DNA of 64,000 nucleotides, taken from assembly GCA_964493635.1 (NCBI GenBank), contig CAZBOW010000001.1:124001-188000 (forward strand). The letters are read 5' to 3'. Below the pieces are notes generated by a model that had not been told where the DNA came from, searched no databases, and worked only from the letters and a program-made list of their open reading frames with translations. Below are positions 38,503 through 47,534 of this stretch, in pieces. The DNA comes from OLB6 sp964493635. Its GTDB lineage: Bacteria; Bacteroidota; Ignavibacteria; Kapaibacteriales; Kapaibacteriaceae. Position 1 is the first letter of the stretch; each line of letters starts with the position of its first letter. A program made the position numbers and the translations under genes.

Positions 38503-39423
38503 TCAGCCGCGCAGAGCCCGAAGATAGTCAGCGACTTCTTCCATGTGCCACTGCGGAGTGCTTGTTGCACCGCTGATGCCAATCCGTTCTGCACCATGCA
38601 ACCACGACGGGTCGATCTCGGTGACATCTTCGATGAAGTAGGTTCGCGGATTGGCGGCTTTGGCGACGTCAAAAAGGACCTTGCCATTGCTGGACGTCCT
38701 GCCAGCAACAAAGATGATCACGTCGTTGGCACGGGCATAGTCTGCCAATTGAGACTCCCGGCCCGACACCTGTCCACAGATCGTGTCCTTGGCATGAAAC
38801 TCCGTGGCGATGGCCTCCATGGAGTCGACAACCAACTCGCTGACCCGCTGCTTCAGAGCATCACGGATGGCATAGAGTGTGGGTCGGTCCATGGTCGTTT
38901 GAGAGAAGAGCACGGTCTTTTTCGACACATCAACCGTGGCGAGTGCCTCATCGACGCTCTTTACCACGATACAGTCGTCTCTGACCACTCCGCGCACGCC
39001 AAGTACTTCGGCGTGATCCTTCTTGCCGAAGATGACCACCTGATACCCCTGGTCGTAGAACTTCCGCACGCGCTCCTGAAGTTTGGTCACGACGGGGCAA
39101 GTAGCGTCCACCAATTCGATGCCGTGCTCCCATGCAGCCCGATAGGTCGCAGGGGGCTCTCCATGAGCGCGAATGATCACCTTGGCGCCAGAATGTGCGA
39201 TCGATGGAAAGTCCTCCACAGAGATCGTCGTAAGCCCCTTAGCAGCCAAGCGTTCAATCTCTTTCGGATTGTGAATGATGTGGCCAAGCACGTACACATT
39301 CCGTCGCTGTGATTCGCTATTGGGTTGGGTGAGTTGTGGTTGCGTGAGCTGTTCTTCGGCAATCTGCACGGTTCGCACAACGCCCCAGCAAAAGCCACTC
39401 TGTCTGTCGATGGTAACGTTCAT
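38503..39423 (-). CDS. ispH: 4-hydroxy-3-methylbut-2-enyl diphosphate reductase
   Basis: A 306-residue Fe-S enzyme that forms IPP and DMAPP in the last step of the MEP isoprenoid pathway. The three cluster-binding cysteines are at 12 (GFCWGV), 109 (DATCPVV) and 216 (DTICGQVSGRE). Conserved histidines lie in GHIIHN (48, 51) and IRAHGEP (87). A short repeat, QLTQPQLTQP, at residues 25-34 inserts between the first cysteine helix and the first strand. It begins 8 nt after cmk, so cmk and ispH form an operon driven from the compact divergent promoter at 40.14 kb. Confidence 0.95.
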   Translation of the reverse strand: MNVTIDRQSGFCWGVVRTVQIAEEQLTQPQLTQPNSESQRRNVYVLGHIIHNPKEIERLAAKGLTTISVEDFPSIAHSGAKVIIRAHGEPPATYRAAWEHGIELVDATCPVVTKLQERVRKFYDQGYQVVIFGKKDHAEVLGVRGVVRDDCIVVKSVDEALATVDVSKKTVLFSQTTMDRPTLYAIRDALKQRVSELVVDSMEAIATEFHAKDTICGQVSGRESQLADYARANDVIIFVAGRTSSNGKVLFDVAKAANPRTYFIEDVTEIDPSWLHGAERIGISGATSTPQWHMEEVADYLRALRG

Positions 39424-39431
39424 GGTGCTGC

Positions 39432-40136
39432 CTACAGGTTTCCGTAGGTGGTTATGAAGTGGTGTGCCTTCTGGTAGTTCTTCGCCAACTGCACAATATC
39501 CTGCACCTGCTCGTCGATCGTCCGATGGGTGGTATCGATCTCTACGGCACCCTCTGGCTTCATCAACGGGCTGGTTTGGCGAGAGCTGTCCAGACGATCC
39601 CGCTCCGCAATTTGTGTAATGACGTCTTCGATCTCGGCATGCTGACCGAGCGCGCGGAGATCCTGTACGCGCCGACGGGCTCGCTCAGCGATCGAGGCAA
39701 CGAGGTAGACCTTCACATGGGCATGTGGAAACACCACCGAGCCGATGTCACGCCCGTCCATTACCACCCCGCCGTCACGGCCCATGGCACGCTGGAGGGC
39801 AACCAAGTGCTCCCGAACGCACGGCTCGGCGCTCACACGACTTACCAGTGCCGTAACATCGGGCTGCCGAATACGGTCCGAGACATCCACGCCGTTGAGA
39901 AGTGTTCGTTGCCCACGCTCGTCGGTTCGCAATTCGATGGAGATCGTTAAGACCAACGCGCACAGGCCACTGGTGGAGATCGCTGTGGCCGACTCGATGG
40001 CAGCAAGGGTTACTGCCCGGTACATCGCACCGGTATCGATGTAGATATACCCAAGGTGCTCTGCTACTCTGCGGGCCGTGGTGGACTTCCCTGCTCCGGC
40101 AGGTCCGTCGATGGTAATGATTATTGGTACGGGCAT
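39432..40136 (-). CDS. cmk: Cytidylate kinase
   Basis: A 234-residue nucleoside-monophosphate kinase phosphorylating CMP and dCMP. The P-loop GPAGAGKST is at residues 11-19, with TGAMYRAVTLAA at 36-47 in the nucleotide-binding domain. GRDIGSVVFPHAHVKVYLVA and the Arg-rich lid RARRRVQDLRA are both present, as is the C-terminal VEIDTTHRTIDEQV. Length is normal for bacterial Cmk. The ATG is only 4 nt from a TATCTTTG promoter box, so the mRNA is predicted to be leaderless. It is divergent from phnC, 35 bp away start to start, and ispH follows. Confidence 0.94.
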   Translation of the reverse strand: MPVPIIITIDGPAGAGKSTTARRVAEHLGYIYIDTGAMYRAVTLAAIESATAISTSGLCALVLTISIELRTDERGQRTLLNGVDVSDRIRQPDVTALVSRVSAEPCVREHLVALQRAMGRDGGVVMDGRDIGSVVFPHAHVKVYLVASIAERARRRVQDLRALGQHAEIEDVITQIAERDRLDSSRQTSPLMKPEGAVEIDTTHRTIDEQVQDIVQLAKNYQKAHHFITTYGNL

Positions 40137-40139
40137 CGT

Positions 40140-40167
40140 GCAAAGATAGCTGGCATAGTATCTTTGC
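40140..40167. promoter_or_regulatory. Palindromic divergent promoter of cmk and phnC
   Basis: GCAAAGATA (40140-40148), 10 nt, then TATCTTTGC (40159-40167), a perfect 9-bp inverted repeat. Each arm is a -7 box TATCTTTG: the minus-strand box ends 4 nt before the cmk ATG and the plus-strand box ends 5 nt before the phnC ATG. RNA polymerase could not use both at once. Confidence 0.65.
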
Positions 40168-40171
40168 AGCC

Positions 40172-40939
40172 ATGCGTCCCATTCTTGAAGTCGTAGATGT
40201 ATCGCACACCTACCCCAATGGGGTTCACGCGTTGCGGAATGTGTCCCTGACGGTTCACCCCGGGGAATTCTTGGTTGTCATCGGCCTGTCCGGCAGTGGG
40301 AAGTCTACCCTACTGCGCACGATTAACCGGCTTCTGGAGCCATCGGACGGTCGCATACTGTTTGATGGCACCGACATCGCACACATTGGCGGCGAGGATT
40401 TACGGCGCCATCGGTCGCGGATCGGCATGATCTTTCAGCACTTCAATCTCATCGACCGACACTCCGTCCTAAAAAATGTCCTCTACGGCTCGCTGGGTGC
40501 CACCGGAACGATGACATCCATCCTAAACCGGTTCTCACGGGAGCAGGTTGCCGAGGCGCTTCACAACTTGGACATCGTGGGCATTGCCGACAAAGCCGAG
40601 ATGCGTGCCGATGCTCTCTCGGGGGGGCAGAAACAGCGCGTAGCTATCGCGCGAGCGCTCATGCAACACCCCAAGGTTCTCCTTGCTGATGAACCGGTAG
40701 CCTCGCTGGATCCGGCAACATCGCACTCCGTGATGCAGTACTTAGAGAAGGTGAATAAAGAGTTGGGCATGACGGTTATCTGCAACCTGCACTTCCTCTC
40801 ACTGGTTCGTCAGTATGCCTCGCGGGTTGTGGCCCTCAAACATGGTACTCTCGTCTTCGACGGTCATCCAGAAGAGATCTCCGATGAGTGGTTCGCCGCT
40901 ATTTACGGCGAAGACGCACGGGAGGTAGAAATCCGATGA
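40172..40939 (+). CDS. phnC: Phosphonate-type ABC transporter ATP-binding protein
   Basis: A 255-residue ABC ATPase of the PhnC group that powers import of phosphonate or a related anion. Walker A GLSGSGKST is at 38-46, the Q-loop at IGMIFQHFNLI, the signature at LSGGQKQRVAIARALM, and Walker B at VLLADEPVASLDP. The frame opens at 40124, but that extension would lie in cmk and the promoter palindrome; the ATG at 40172 gives the usual PhnC start. It overlaps phnE by 4 nt (ATGA). The binding-protein gene phnD lies apart at 10.4-11.1 kb. Confidence 0.9.
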   Translation: MRPILEVVDVSHTYPNGVHALRNVSLTVHPGEFLVVIGLSGSGKSTLLRTINRLLEPSDGRILFDGTDIAHIGGEDLRRHRSRIGMIFQHFNLIDRHSVLKNVLYGSLGATGTMTSILNRFSREQVAEALHNLDIVGIADKAEMRADALSGGQKQRVAIARALMQHPKVLLADEPVASLDPATSHSVMQYLEKVNKELGMTVICNLHFLSLVRQYASRVVALKHGTLVFDGHPEEISDEWFAAIYGEDAREVEIR

Positions 40940-41967
40940 CGACCTTCTCGCCGATGTCGCCGCTGTCCCGAGTGTTTGCTGCCATGCTGGATGCCACGCT
41001 GGGGGCGATGCTATGGGCCTCGCTCTGGCGGGTGGTCCTTCCCGCCTTCGTCGGGAGCACGCCGCCAGCATTCGGAATGCCCGATGTTGTGGGCATGATT
41101 GCCCTAGCTGTGCTCTTGATTGTCCTCGGCGTCACCACGGAGGGGTCGCTCGGCCGAGCATTCATCCGCGGTGGAATGCCATCGTCGAACGCCGGCCGGG
41201 CGATTGTCCGACACCTCGGCTGGACGTCGTTTGTGATCACCCTCTGGACAGGGTGGATCATCACAAAGATCTCCCCCATCGAATTTTTCTCGTCCGAGGG
41301 GCTGCAGGGGGCTGGCCGCATTTTTGGCGCACTGGTGCAGCCGAACGTAAGCATTATCCCGCAGGCACTGGAAGCCATGGTGGTGACCGTGTTTACGGCA
41401 CTAATGGCAACGGTGGTGGCCGTACCGCTGGCATTCCTGATCAGCTTTCCTGCTGCTCGGAACGTGATGTCGGCTACGGCAGGTGAACGTGCGGTGTATA
41501 CGTCGATTCGGGCCGTCCTGAACATTGCCCGTTCGATGGAGCCCGTGATCTGGGCCGTGATCTTCTCGGTGTGGGTTGGCATTGGCCCGTTTGCCGGGAT
41601 GTTGGCCTTGGTGGTTCATACTGTGGCCTCGCTAGCCAAGCAGTACAGTGAGCAGATCGAGGACATCAACGACGGCCCCATCGAAGCCATTGCCGCTACG
41701 GGTGCCAATCGGCTGCAAAACATTTGGTTTGCCATCGTTCCGCAAGTGGTTATTCCGTTTCTCAGTTTCACCATCTACCGATGGGATATCAACGTCCGCA
41801 TGGCCACGATCATCGGCTTTGTTGGCGGTGGCGGCATCGGAACGTTACTGACGCAGTACCAGGGACTGGCCAAGTTCCAGGAGGTCGGTACCCTGGTGAT
41901 CATCATTACCCTTGTGGTTTGGATTCTCGACGTTGCCAGCGCCCGTATTCGTGAGGCGCTGAAGTAG
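40936..41967 (+). CDS. phnE: Phosphonate-type ABC transporter permease
   Basis: A 343-residue inner-membrane permease. The core has the PhnE pattern LEAMVVTVFTALMATVVAVP and RAVLNIARSMEPVIWAVIF. The ATPase-contacting EAA-like loop is EDINDGPIEAIAATGANRLQ. The C-terminal VGGGGIGTLLTQ is typical. Compared with the E. coli protein (about 260 residues) it has an N-terminal extension of about 80 residues with extra membrane helices. The ATGA overlap with phnC fixes the start at 40936. The small gene that follows begins directly after the stop. Confidence 0.9.
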   Translation: MTTFSPMSPLSRVFAAMLDATLGAMLWASLWRVVLPAFVGSTPPAFGMPDVVGMIALAVLLIVLGVTTEGSLGRAFIRGGMPSSNAGRAIVRHLGWTSFVITLWTGWIITKISPIEFFSSEGLQGAGRIFGALVQPNVSIIPQALEAMVVTVFTALMATVVAVPLAFLISFPAARNVMSATAGERAVYTSIRAVLNIARSMEPVIWAVIFSVWVGIGPFAGMLALVVHTVASLAKQYSEQIEDINDGPIEAIAATGANRLQNIWFAIVPQVVIPFLSFTIYRWDINVRMATIIGFVGGGGIGTLLTQYQGLAKFQEVGTLVIIITLVVWILDVASARIREALK

Positions 41968-42282
41968 GTGTCCGTGGGTGCTGCTCGCCTGCAGGATGTT
42001 CATGCCATCACGATGTCGAGGGTTGAGGCACGTCGCCGTATTGAGGCCTACCTCACAGATCACCCGTTCCTGAAAGAAGTTCTCCACACACGGTCGTGGA
42101 CGGAGGGAGATGGCACGGACGTGTTGCACGCAGACAGTATCTTCGGAACGGGTTCCATCACCCTGACGGATGGCACGATTGAGATCGATCTGCAACTCAG
42201 TCCGCTGGGTCAAGCAGCGCGAAGCAAGATCAGCAGTGTGCTCTCCTCGGCCATCGTCCAATTGCTCTCCGAATCTCCCTAA
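41968..42282 (+). CDS. Small hypothetical protein, weakly like PHA-granule regulatory proteins
   Basis: A 104-residue soluble protein beginning at GTG directly after the phnE stop; an in-frame ATG at 42013 would give 89 residues and may be the real start. The order helix (VEARRRIEAYLTDH), strand pair (GTGSITLTDGTIEIDLQLSP) and final helix (ISSVLSSAIVQLL) resembles the polyhydroxyalkanoic-acid-system (PHA_gran_rgn) family. That likeness is weak and no PHA genes are nearby. It precedes dnaE by 12 nt in what looks like one transcription unit. Confidence 0.5.
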   Translation: MSVGAARLQDVHAITMSRVEARRRIEAYLTDHPFLKEVLHTRSWTEGDGTDVLHADSIFGTGSITLTDGTIEIDLQLSPLGQAARSKISSVLSSAIVQLLSESP

Positions 42283-42294
42283 AGGTAGGCTGCC

Positions 42295-45200
42295 ATGTCG
42301 TTCGTGCACCTTCACAATCACACGCACTATTCCCTCCTAGACGCCGCAGCGACGCCGGACCAACTCATTACCGCAGCCAAGGCCGATGGTCAGACAGCAC
42401 TAGCAATCACCGATCACGGTGTGATGTTCGGTTGCTTTGAGTTTTACAAAAAGGCCAAGAAGCAGGGTATCAAGCCGATCATCGGATGCGAAGTCTATCT
42501 GGCCGTCAAGAAGCGCACCGATCGTGAGAAGGTGGTAGAGTCCGGAAAGGCACGGAACTACTATCATCTGGTGCTCTTGGCAAAAAACGATGTGGGGTAT
42601 CGCAACCTTGTAAAGCTCACCTCTCGGGCCCATGCCGAAGGGTTCTACTACAAACCGCGGATCGATTGGGAGTTGTTGCGTGAGCATCATGAAGGATTGA
42701 TTGCAACGTCGGCCTGCCTGGCGGGCCCCATCAATGCTCCCCTGCTCTCGGGTGATGTGGACTTGGCGCGAGCCAATGCCATCCAGCTCAAGGAAATCTT
42801 TGGAGACGACTTCTACATCGAGCTCCAGAATCACGGTCTGCCCGAGGACCGTGTTGTGATGGAACAAGCACCGAAGCTCGCTCGGTCGCTCGGCATCCCC
42901 CTCGTGGTGAGCAATGATGCCCATTACGTCAGCCAAGATCATGCCGCTGCCCACAACGTCCTGCTGCACATTACCAAGGATGCGGCCTTTGCCAAGGAGA
43001 CCGCCTTCGATGTTCGACGCGATCTACGCTACCGTGTTCCTGAGATGTACCTCAAGACGCAGGAGAGCATGAAGCAGCTGTTCAAAGATGTGCCCGAGGG
43101 TATCGACAACACCGTTGCCATTGCCGAGAAGATCGATCTGACGATCCCTACCGATCTTCAGATGCCGCAGTTCCCGATTCCCGACGAAAGTGATGCCACC
43201 ACACTCGAGGATTACCTCGAGGAGCTCACGATGAAGGGGTTAGAGCGGCGATACCCTGTTATGACGTCAGAGATCCTCGATCGCATCGGCTTTGAGCTGC
43301 GGGTGATCAAGTCGATGGGCTATGCTGGCTACTTCCTCATTGTACAGGACTTTATCGCCGCCGCACGTTCCATGGGGATCCGCGTTGGTCCGGGACGGGG
43401 CTCGGCTGCCGGATCGCTTGTTGCCTATGCTCTGGGAATCACCAACATCGATCCGTTACAGTACGATCTGCTGTTCGAGCGGTTTCTCAATCCCGATCGC
43501 GTATCGATGCCAGATATCGATATCGACTTTTCCGACGATCGTCGTGCCGATGTGATCGCCTACGTCAAGGACAAGTACGGAGCCGATGCCGTTGCGCAGA
43601 TTATCACGTTTGGTACACTCTCATCTCGTGCTGTTTTGAAGGATGTCGGGCGCGTGCTCGGCATCGACTTAAGTACCATCAACAGCATTACCGAGAAAAT
43701 TCCTGTGGTGATGGGGCGCGTGCATCGCATCCGTGAGGCGCTCGAGTTGCCGGAGCTGAAGTGGTTGAAGGATACCAAGGATACCAAGCTCAAGGACCTT
43801 CTTGAGTTTTCGATGGTGCTGGAAGGTATGGCCAGAAATTCCTCACTGCATGCTGCTGGGGTGGTGATTGCTCCCGGTCCGATTTCCGACTACGTTCCGG
43901 TGTACCAGACGCCAACCACGGAGCCGGCAACGCAGTACAACATGAAGGATCTTGAGGATGCCGGCCTGCTAAAGATGGATTTTCTTGGCCTTCGCACGCT
44001 AACGATCATCGACAGGACACTTGAGCTCATTCGGCAGAATCACGGGCATTCATTGGACATGGATGCCATCGATTACGCCGATCCCCGTACCTATGCGCTG
44101 ATCGGTGAAGGATTGACTCTGGCGGTGTTTCAGTTTGAATCCGAGCCAATGCAGAATGCCCTACGCCAGCTTAAGCCGGAGCGGTTGGACGACCTGATTG
44201 CCATGAATGCCCTGTATCGGCCGGGTCCAATGGATAACATCCCGGATTTCATCGAGCGCAAGCACGGCCGCCGGGAGATTACCTACCTTCATCCGAAGAT
44301 GGAGCCGATCCTGCACACCACGTACGGCATTATTGTCTACCAGGAACAGGTGATGCAGCTCGTCCAGCAGTTAGCAGGCTTCACCCTTGCGCAGGCCGAC
44401 CTGATGCGTCGAGCTATGGGTAAGAAGGACGCCGCGCTCATGGAGGAGCAACGGCAGTTGTTTGTGCAAGGAGCGATCGCCACGTCGGACATCAACGCCG
44501 AGCTGGCCGGGGAAATCTTCGACCTGATTCAGAAGTTCGCCTCCTATGGCTTTAACAAGTCGCACTCTGCGGCCTATGCCTACCTTGCCTTCCAGACGGC
44601 ATGGTTGAAAGCTCATTACCCGGCGGAGTTCCTTGCGGCGAACATGTCGGCGGAACTGTCCGATCAAAAGAAGATTGTTGCGCTGATTGAAGAGGCTAAG
44701 CGCAGTCACATTCTGGTGCTTCCCCCAGATGTCAATCGCTCCAAGGCCACCTTCGTTGCCGAAGGTTCGCTGATCTACTTCGGGATGGCCGCCATCAAGG
44801 GAGTCGGCGTCAATGCCGTTGAGGAGATTGTCAAGGCCCGTGCCTCGGCACCGTTTACGTCGATGTTCGACTTTGCTGCACGTGTTGATAGCCGTGTTGT
44901 GAATCGCCGCGTGCTCGAGGCCCTGGTGTACTCCGGTGCGTTCGACTCACTGCAGCACGGTCATCGCGCTCAACTCTACGCGGCCATTGATCCTGCCATT
45001 GAGTACGCACGGCGTGTTCAAGGTGCCTCACAGGACCATATGGACTCCTTGTTTGGCGAGGAGGTCACCAAACCGTCCGAGCCTGCACTACCCCCAGCAC
45101 AAGAGTGGGCAGAGAAAGAGCGCCTCCATCATGAGCGCGATGTTCTCAACTTTTACGTGACCGGTCATCCGCTGCAGGAGCATGCGCTATCCGTGCAGAG

Positions 45201-45744
45201 TTACTCGACGATCACGCTCGGCACCGAGCTGTCGGACAAGCACGAGACCACCGTGCGCGTCTGCGGCCTTGTCAGCGACATCCGAACGCGGCTCGACAAG
45301 CGAGAGAATACGATTGCGTTTGTCAAGGTCGAGCAGTTCAATGGATCCTGCGAGTGCGTGTTTTGGAGCGATGCCTTCAAACAGTACGGTCCCCTGCTGC
45401 AGACCGATGCCGTATTGGTATTTGTTGGGCGGTGTGAGGTTCAAGGTCAGAGTGTCAAAATCTACGTTGACTCGGTGTTATCGCTCGAACAGGCCTCAGC
45501 ACAACTTGTTAAAGGCTTTGTTCTCCGCTTGGATCCAACGAGGGTTACGCCACAGGATCTCCAAGTCCTGCGGGACCGCTGTAACACTGCCGAGGCTACG
45601 CGGTCGGTGAAGTTTGTCGTGGACCGACCGCAGGGTCGTGTGCAGTATGCTACAATGGTGAAACTCGATACCTCGGAAGCCACCGTTGCCTTCCTCGTTG
45701 AGATGTTTGGCGAACAGAACGTTCTGTTCGATTCTGAATCGTAA
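42295..45744 (+). CDS. dnaE: DNA polymerase III subunit alpha
   Basis: An 1149-residue replicative polymerase of the DnaE class. The PHP domain starts at FVHLHNHTHYSLLDA (residues 3-17), with its HxH metal residues kept. The polymerase active site is PDIDIDFSDDRRADVI near 402-417, preceded by VGPGRGSAAGSLVAYALG; the fingers segment SHSAAYAYLAFQTAWLKAHY is near 760. The C-terminal OB-fold (TTVRVCGLVSDIRTRLDK near 985) is followed by a ragged tail. A 9-bp duplication encodes KDTKDTK near residue 493. The MGxxFYK-like PHP and polymerase residues look intact, so it should be the main replicase. nupC follows 7 nt later. Confidence 0.97.
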   Translation: MSFVHLHNHTHYSLLDAAATPDQLITAAKADGQTALAITDHGVMFGCFEFYKKAKKQGIKPIIGCEVYLAVKKRTDREKVVESGKARNYYHLVLLAKNDVGYRNLVKLTSRAHAEGFYYKPRIDWELLREHHEGLIATSACLAGPINAPLLSGDVDLARANAIQLKEIFGDDFYIELQNHGLPEDRVVMEQAPKLARSLGIPLVVSNDAHYVSQDHAAAHNVLLHITKDAAFAKETAFDVRRDLRYRVPEMYLKTQESMKQLFKDVPEGIDNTVAIAEKIDLTIPTDLQMPQFPIPDESDATTLEDYLEELTMKGLERRYPVMTSEILDRIGFELRVIKSMGYAGYFLIVQDFIAAARSMGIRVGPGRGSAAGSLVAYALGITNIDPLQYDLLFERFLNPDRVSMPDIDIDFSDDRRADVIAYVKDKYGADAVAQIITFGTLSSRAVLKDVGRVLGIDLSTINSITEKIPVVMGRVHRIREALELPELKWLKDTKDTKLKDLLEFSMVLEGMARNSSLHAAGVVIAPGPISDYVPVYQTPTTEPATQYNMKDLEDAGLLKMDFLGLRTLTIIDRTLELIRQNHGHSLDMDAIDYADPRTYALIGEGLTLAVFQFESEPMQNALRQLKPERLDDLIAMNALYRPGPMDNIPDFIERKHGRREITYLHPKMEPILHTTYGIIVYQEQVMQLVQQLAGFTLAQADLMRRAMGKKDAALMEEQRQLFVQGAIATSDINAELAGEIFDLIQKFASYGFNKSHSAAYAYLAFQTAWLKAHYPAEFLAANMSAELSDQKKIVALIEEAKRSHILVLPPDVNRSKATFVAEGSLIYFGMAAIKGVGVNAVEEIVKARASAPFTSMFDFAARVDSRVVNRRVLEALVYSGAFDSLQHGHRAQLYAAIDPAIEYARRVQGASQDHMDSLFGEEVTKPSEPALPPAQEWAEKERLHHERDVLNFYVTGHPLQEHALSVQSYSTITLGTELSDKHETTVRVCGLVSDIRTRLDKRENTIAFVKVEQFNGSCECVFWSDAFKQYGPLLQTDAVLVFVGRCEVQGQSVKIYVDSVLSLEQASAQLVKGFVLRLDPTRVTPQDLQVLRDRCNTAEATRSVKFVVDRPQGRVQYATMVKLDTSEATVAFLVEMFGEQNVLFDSES

Positions 45745-45751
45745 GGAAACC

Positions 45752-47023
45752 ATGGAACGCCTGATTTCTGCCCTTGGTATTGTGGTCCTGCTGGGCATCG
45801 CATGGGCCTGGTCGTCGAATCGTCGCGGTGTGCCACTGCGTGTGGTCGTGTGGGGAGTCCTGCTGCAGCTGCTGCTGGCACTGTTCGTTCTGCAGGTGCC
45901 GGCTGGAACGGCTCTGTTTCAGAACATCGGACGGAGCGTCACCTGGCTTCTGAGTTTCGCAAATCATGGTGCCGTGTTTCTGTTCGGCAAGATTGCCGAA
46001 CCTACCGATGAGAACCGCTTGGTCTTTGGAATGCAGTTCGCACTGACCGTGCTGCCGATCATTGTGTTCTTATCCTCCATCACGGCAGTCTTGTATCACC
46101 TTGGCCTCATGCAGCGGGTTGTGCGAGCCATGGCCTGGGTGATGCAACGCACCATGCGAACCACGGGGATTGAGTCGCTGGCCGCTGCTGCTAACGTGTT
46201 CCTCGGGCAAACCGAGGCGCCGCTGCTGATTCGGCATTACCTGCCGTCGGCAACCACAACCGAGTTGTTTGCCGTGATGGTAGGGGGCTTTGCCACCATT
46301 GCTGGTTCGATCATGGGAGTCTATATCGCCATGGGAATCCCTGCCACGGCGTTGATTGTTGCAAGTCTGCTGGCAGCTCCCGGCAGTCTGGTCCTCGCTA
46401 AGATTGCCGAACCTCCAGCGGATCAGCCGCCGGAGCAATCCACCAATGATCGTCGGTCTTCCATCGAACTCGAGGACCCAGTGGTACCGTCACAAAACGT
46501 TGTTGACGCGTTGTCACGAGGCGCACTCGACGGATTTACCATTGCAATCAATGTCTTGATGGTTCTGTTGGCCTTCACAGCCGTTGTGGCGCTTCTCGAT
46601 GCAACACTTTCAGGCGTCGCCGATACGGCTTCGTCGTGGGGCTGGTCGGCCATGCCCCGCTCGCTCAACGAGATATTTGCCGTGATCTTCTATCCCCTGG
46701 CTTGGCTCACGGGAGTTCCTGCTGAGGAGGTCTCGGCGTTGTCCGGCCTGCTTGGTGTCAAACTCAGTCAGACAGAGTTCTTGGCCTACGACCAGCTATC
46801 GACGCTGATCGCCAGTGGCCAACTCTCCGAGCGTACGGTGCAGATTGCAACCGTTGCCCTTTGTGGCTTTGCCAATGTGATGTCGATCGGCATCCAAATT
46901 GGCGGCTTCGGAATCATGGTCCCGGATAAACGCTCGGAGGTAGCTCGACTGGCGTTCAAGGCGATGTGCATCGGGGCACTAGCCAATCTGTTGGCAGCAT
47001 GTGTCGTTGGTCTGGTTGCCTAA
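45752..47023 (+). CDS. nupC: Concentrative nucleoside transporter (NupC family)
   Basis: A 423-residue cation-coupled nucleoside symporter with about ten membrane helices. Family segments include NVFLGQTEAPLLIRHYLP near 150 and VMVGGFATIAGSIMGVYIAMG, the re-entrant and nucleoside-binding region. The C-terminal LCGFANVMSIGIQIGGFG follows; it carries the conserved second gate region. The frame opens at 45686 inside dnaE, but the ATG at 45752 comes 7 nt after the dnaE stop, after GTAAGGAAA as ribosome binding site, and begins the first helix. It converges on the sensor-like gene with only 4 nt between stops. Confidence 0.9.
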   Translation: MERLISALGIVVLLGIAWAWSSNRRGVPLRVVVWGVLLQLLLALFVLQVPAGTALFQNIGRSVTWLLSFANHGAVFLFGKIAEPTDENRLVFGMQFALTVLPIIVFLSSITAVLYHLGLMQRVVRAMAWVMQRTMRTTGIESLAAAANVFLGQTEAPLLIRHYLPSATTTELFAVMVGGFATIAGSIMGVYIAMGIPATALIVASLLAAPGSLVLAKIAEPPADQPPEQSTNDRRSSIELEDPVVPSQNVVDALSRGALDGFTIAINVLMVLLAFTAVVALLDATLSGVADTASSWGWSAMPRSLNEIFAVIFYPLAWLTGVPAEEVSALSGLLGVKLSQTEFLAYDQLSTLIASGQLSERTVQIATVALCGFANVMSIGIQIGGFGIMVPDKRSEVARLAFKAMCIGALANLLAACVVGLVA

Positions 47024-47027
47024 GCGC

Positions 47028-47534
47028 TCACCGCGGCGTGCGCCTACCTCGATTCTGCATGCGCATGCGTTCAACCAACATCTGTTGGAGTTCGTCGCGA
47101 AACCGCGTTTCGAAAAGTACGTAGCGCGCATACTGCGAGGGGCGTAGCACCTTTTCAATGGCACGGAACCGCTCCTGAACAAGCTCTTCTAACGCAGCTA
47201 CCCGTGTGAGCACTTTTGCAGTGAGTGATTTTAGCTCGGACTCTGATGCCCCATCATCGATTGCCCGCTTCAAGTCGCGTGTTGCGTCATCCAGTGTTCG
47301 GCGAACGTCCACGTGACGCTTTTCAAACGTATTGAACACGCTAAAGAACATCTCCACCTCGTTGCCCTCTAAATCTAGAACTTCTAAGAGCTTCACCTTC
47401 CGAAGATTCATGATCTTCTCCTGAAGGTCGGCTTTGTTTGGCTGGGCAACCACGTTTTGGGGTGCAGCACCCCACACGAGGAAAGTTGTCACCAGACTCA
47501 TCACCAGCCATAGTAATGCGCGGTAGGTCGTCAT
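47028..47534 (-). CDS. Exported helical protein of the sigma-factor cluster (periplasmic sensor-like)
   Basis: A 168-residue protein with a signal peptide (MTTYRALLWLVMSLVTTFLV, cut near VVAQ) and an all-helical mature part. It is rich in Arg, Glu and Lys, with heptad-like patterns (LTAKVLTRVAALEELVQERF, then AIEKVLRPSQYARYVLFE). This resembles Spy/CpxP-like or heavy-metal-sensor proteins found at the end of ECF sigma operons in Bacteroidota. It overlaps the putative anti-sigma gene by 4 nt (ATGA), which supports a role in sensing envelope conditions for that pair. No metal-binding histidine or cysteine motif is visible. Confidence 0.65.
   Translation of the reverse strand: MTTYRALLWLVMSLVTTFLVWGAAPQNVVAQPNKADLQEKIMNLRKVKLLEVLDLEGNEVEMFFSVFNTFEKRHVDVRRTLDDATRDLKRAIDDGASESELKSLTAKVLTRVAALEELVQERFRAIEKVLRPSQYARYVLFETRFRDELQQMLVERMRMQNRGRRTPR

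Noticed and set aside
38311..39312. 333-codon plus-strand open frame opposite ispH and tmRNA
   Set aside because: Antisense to two certain genes; runs through tmRNA sequence.
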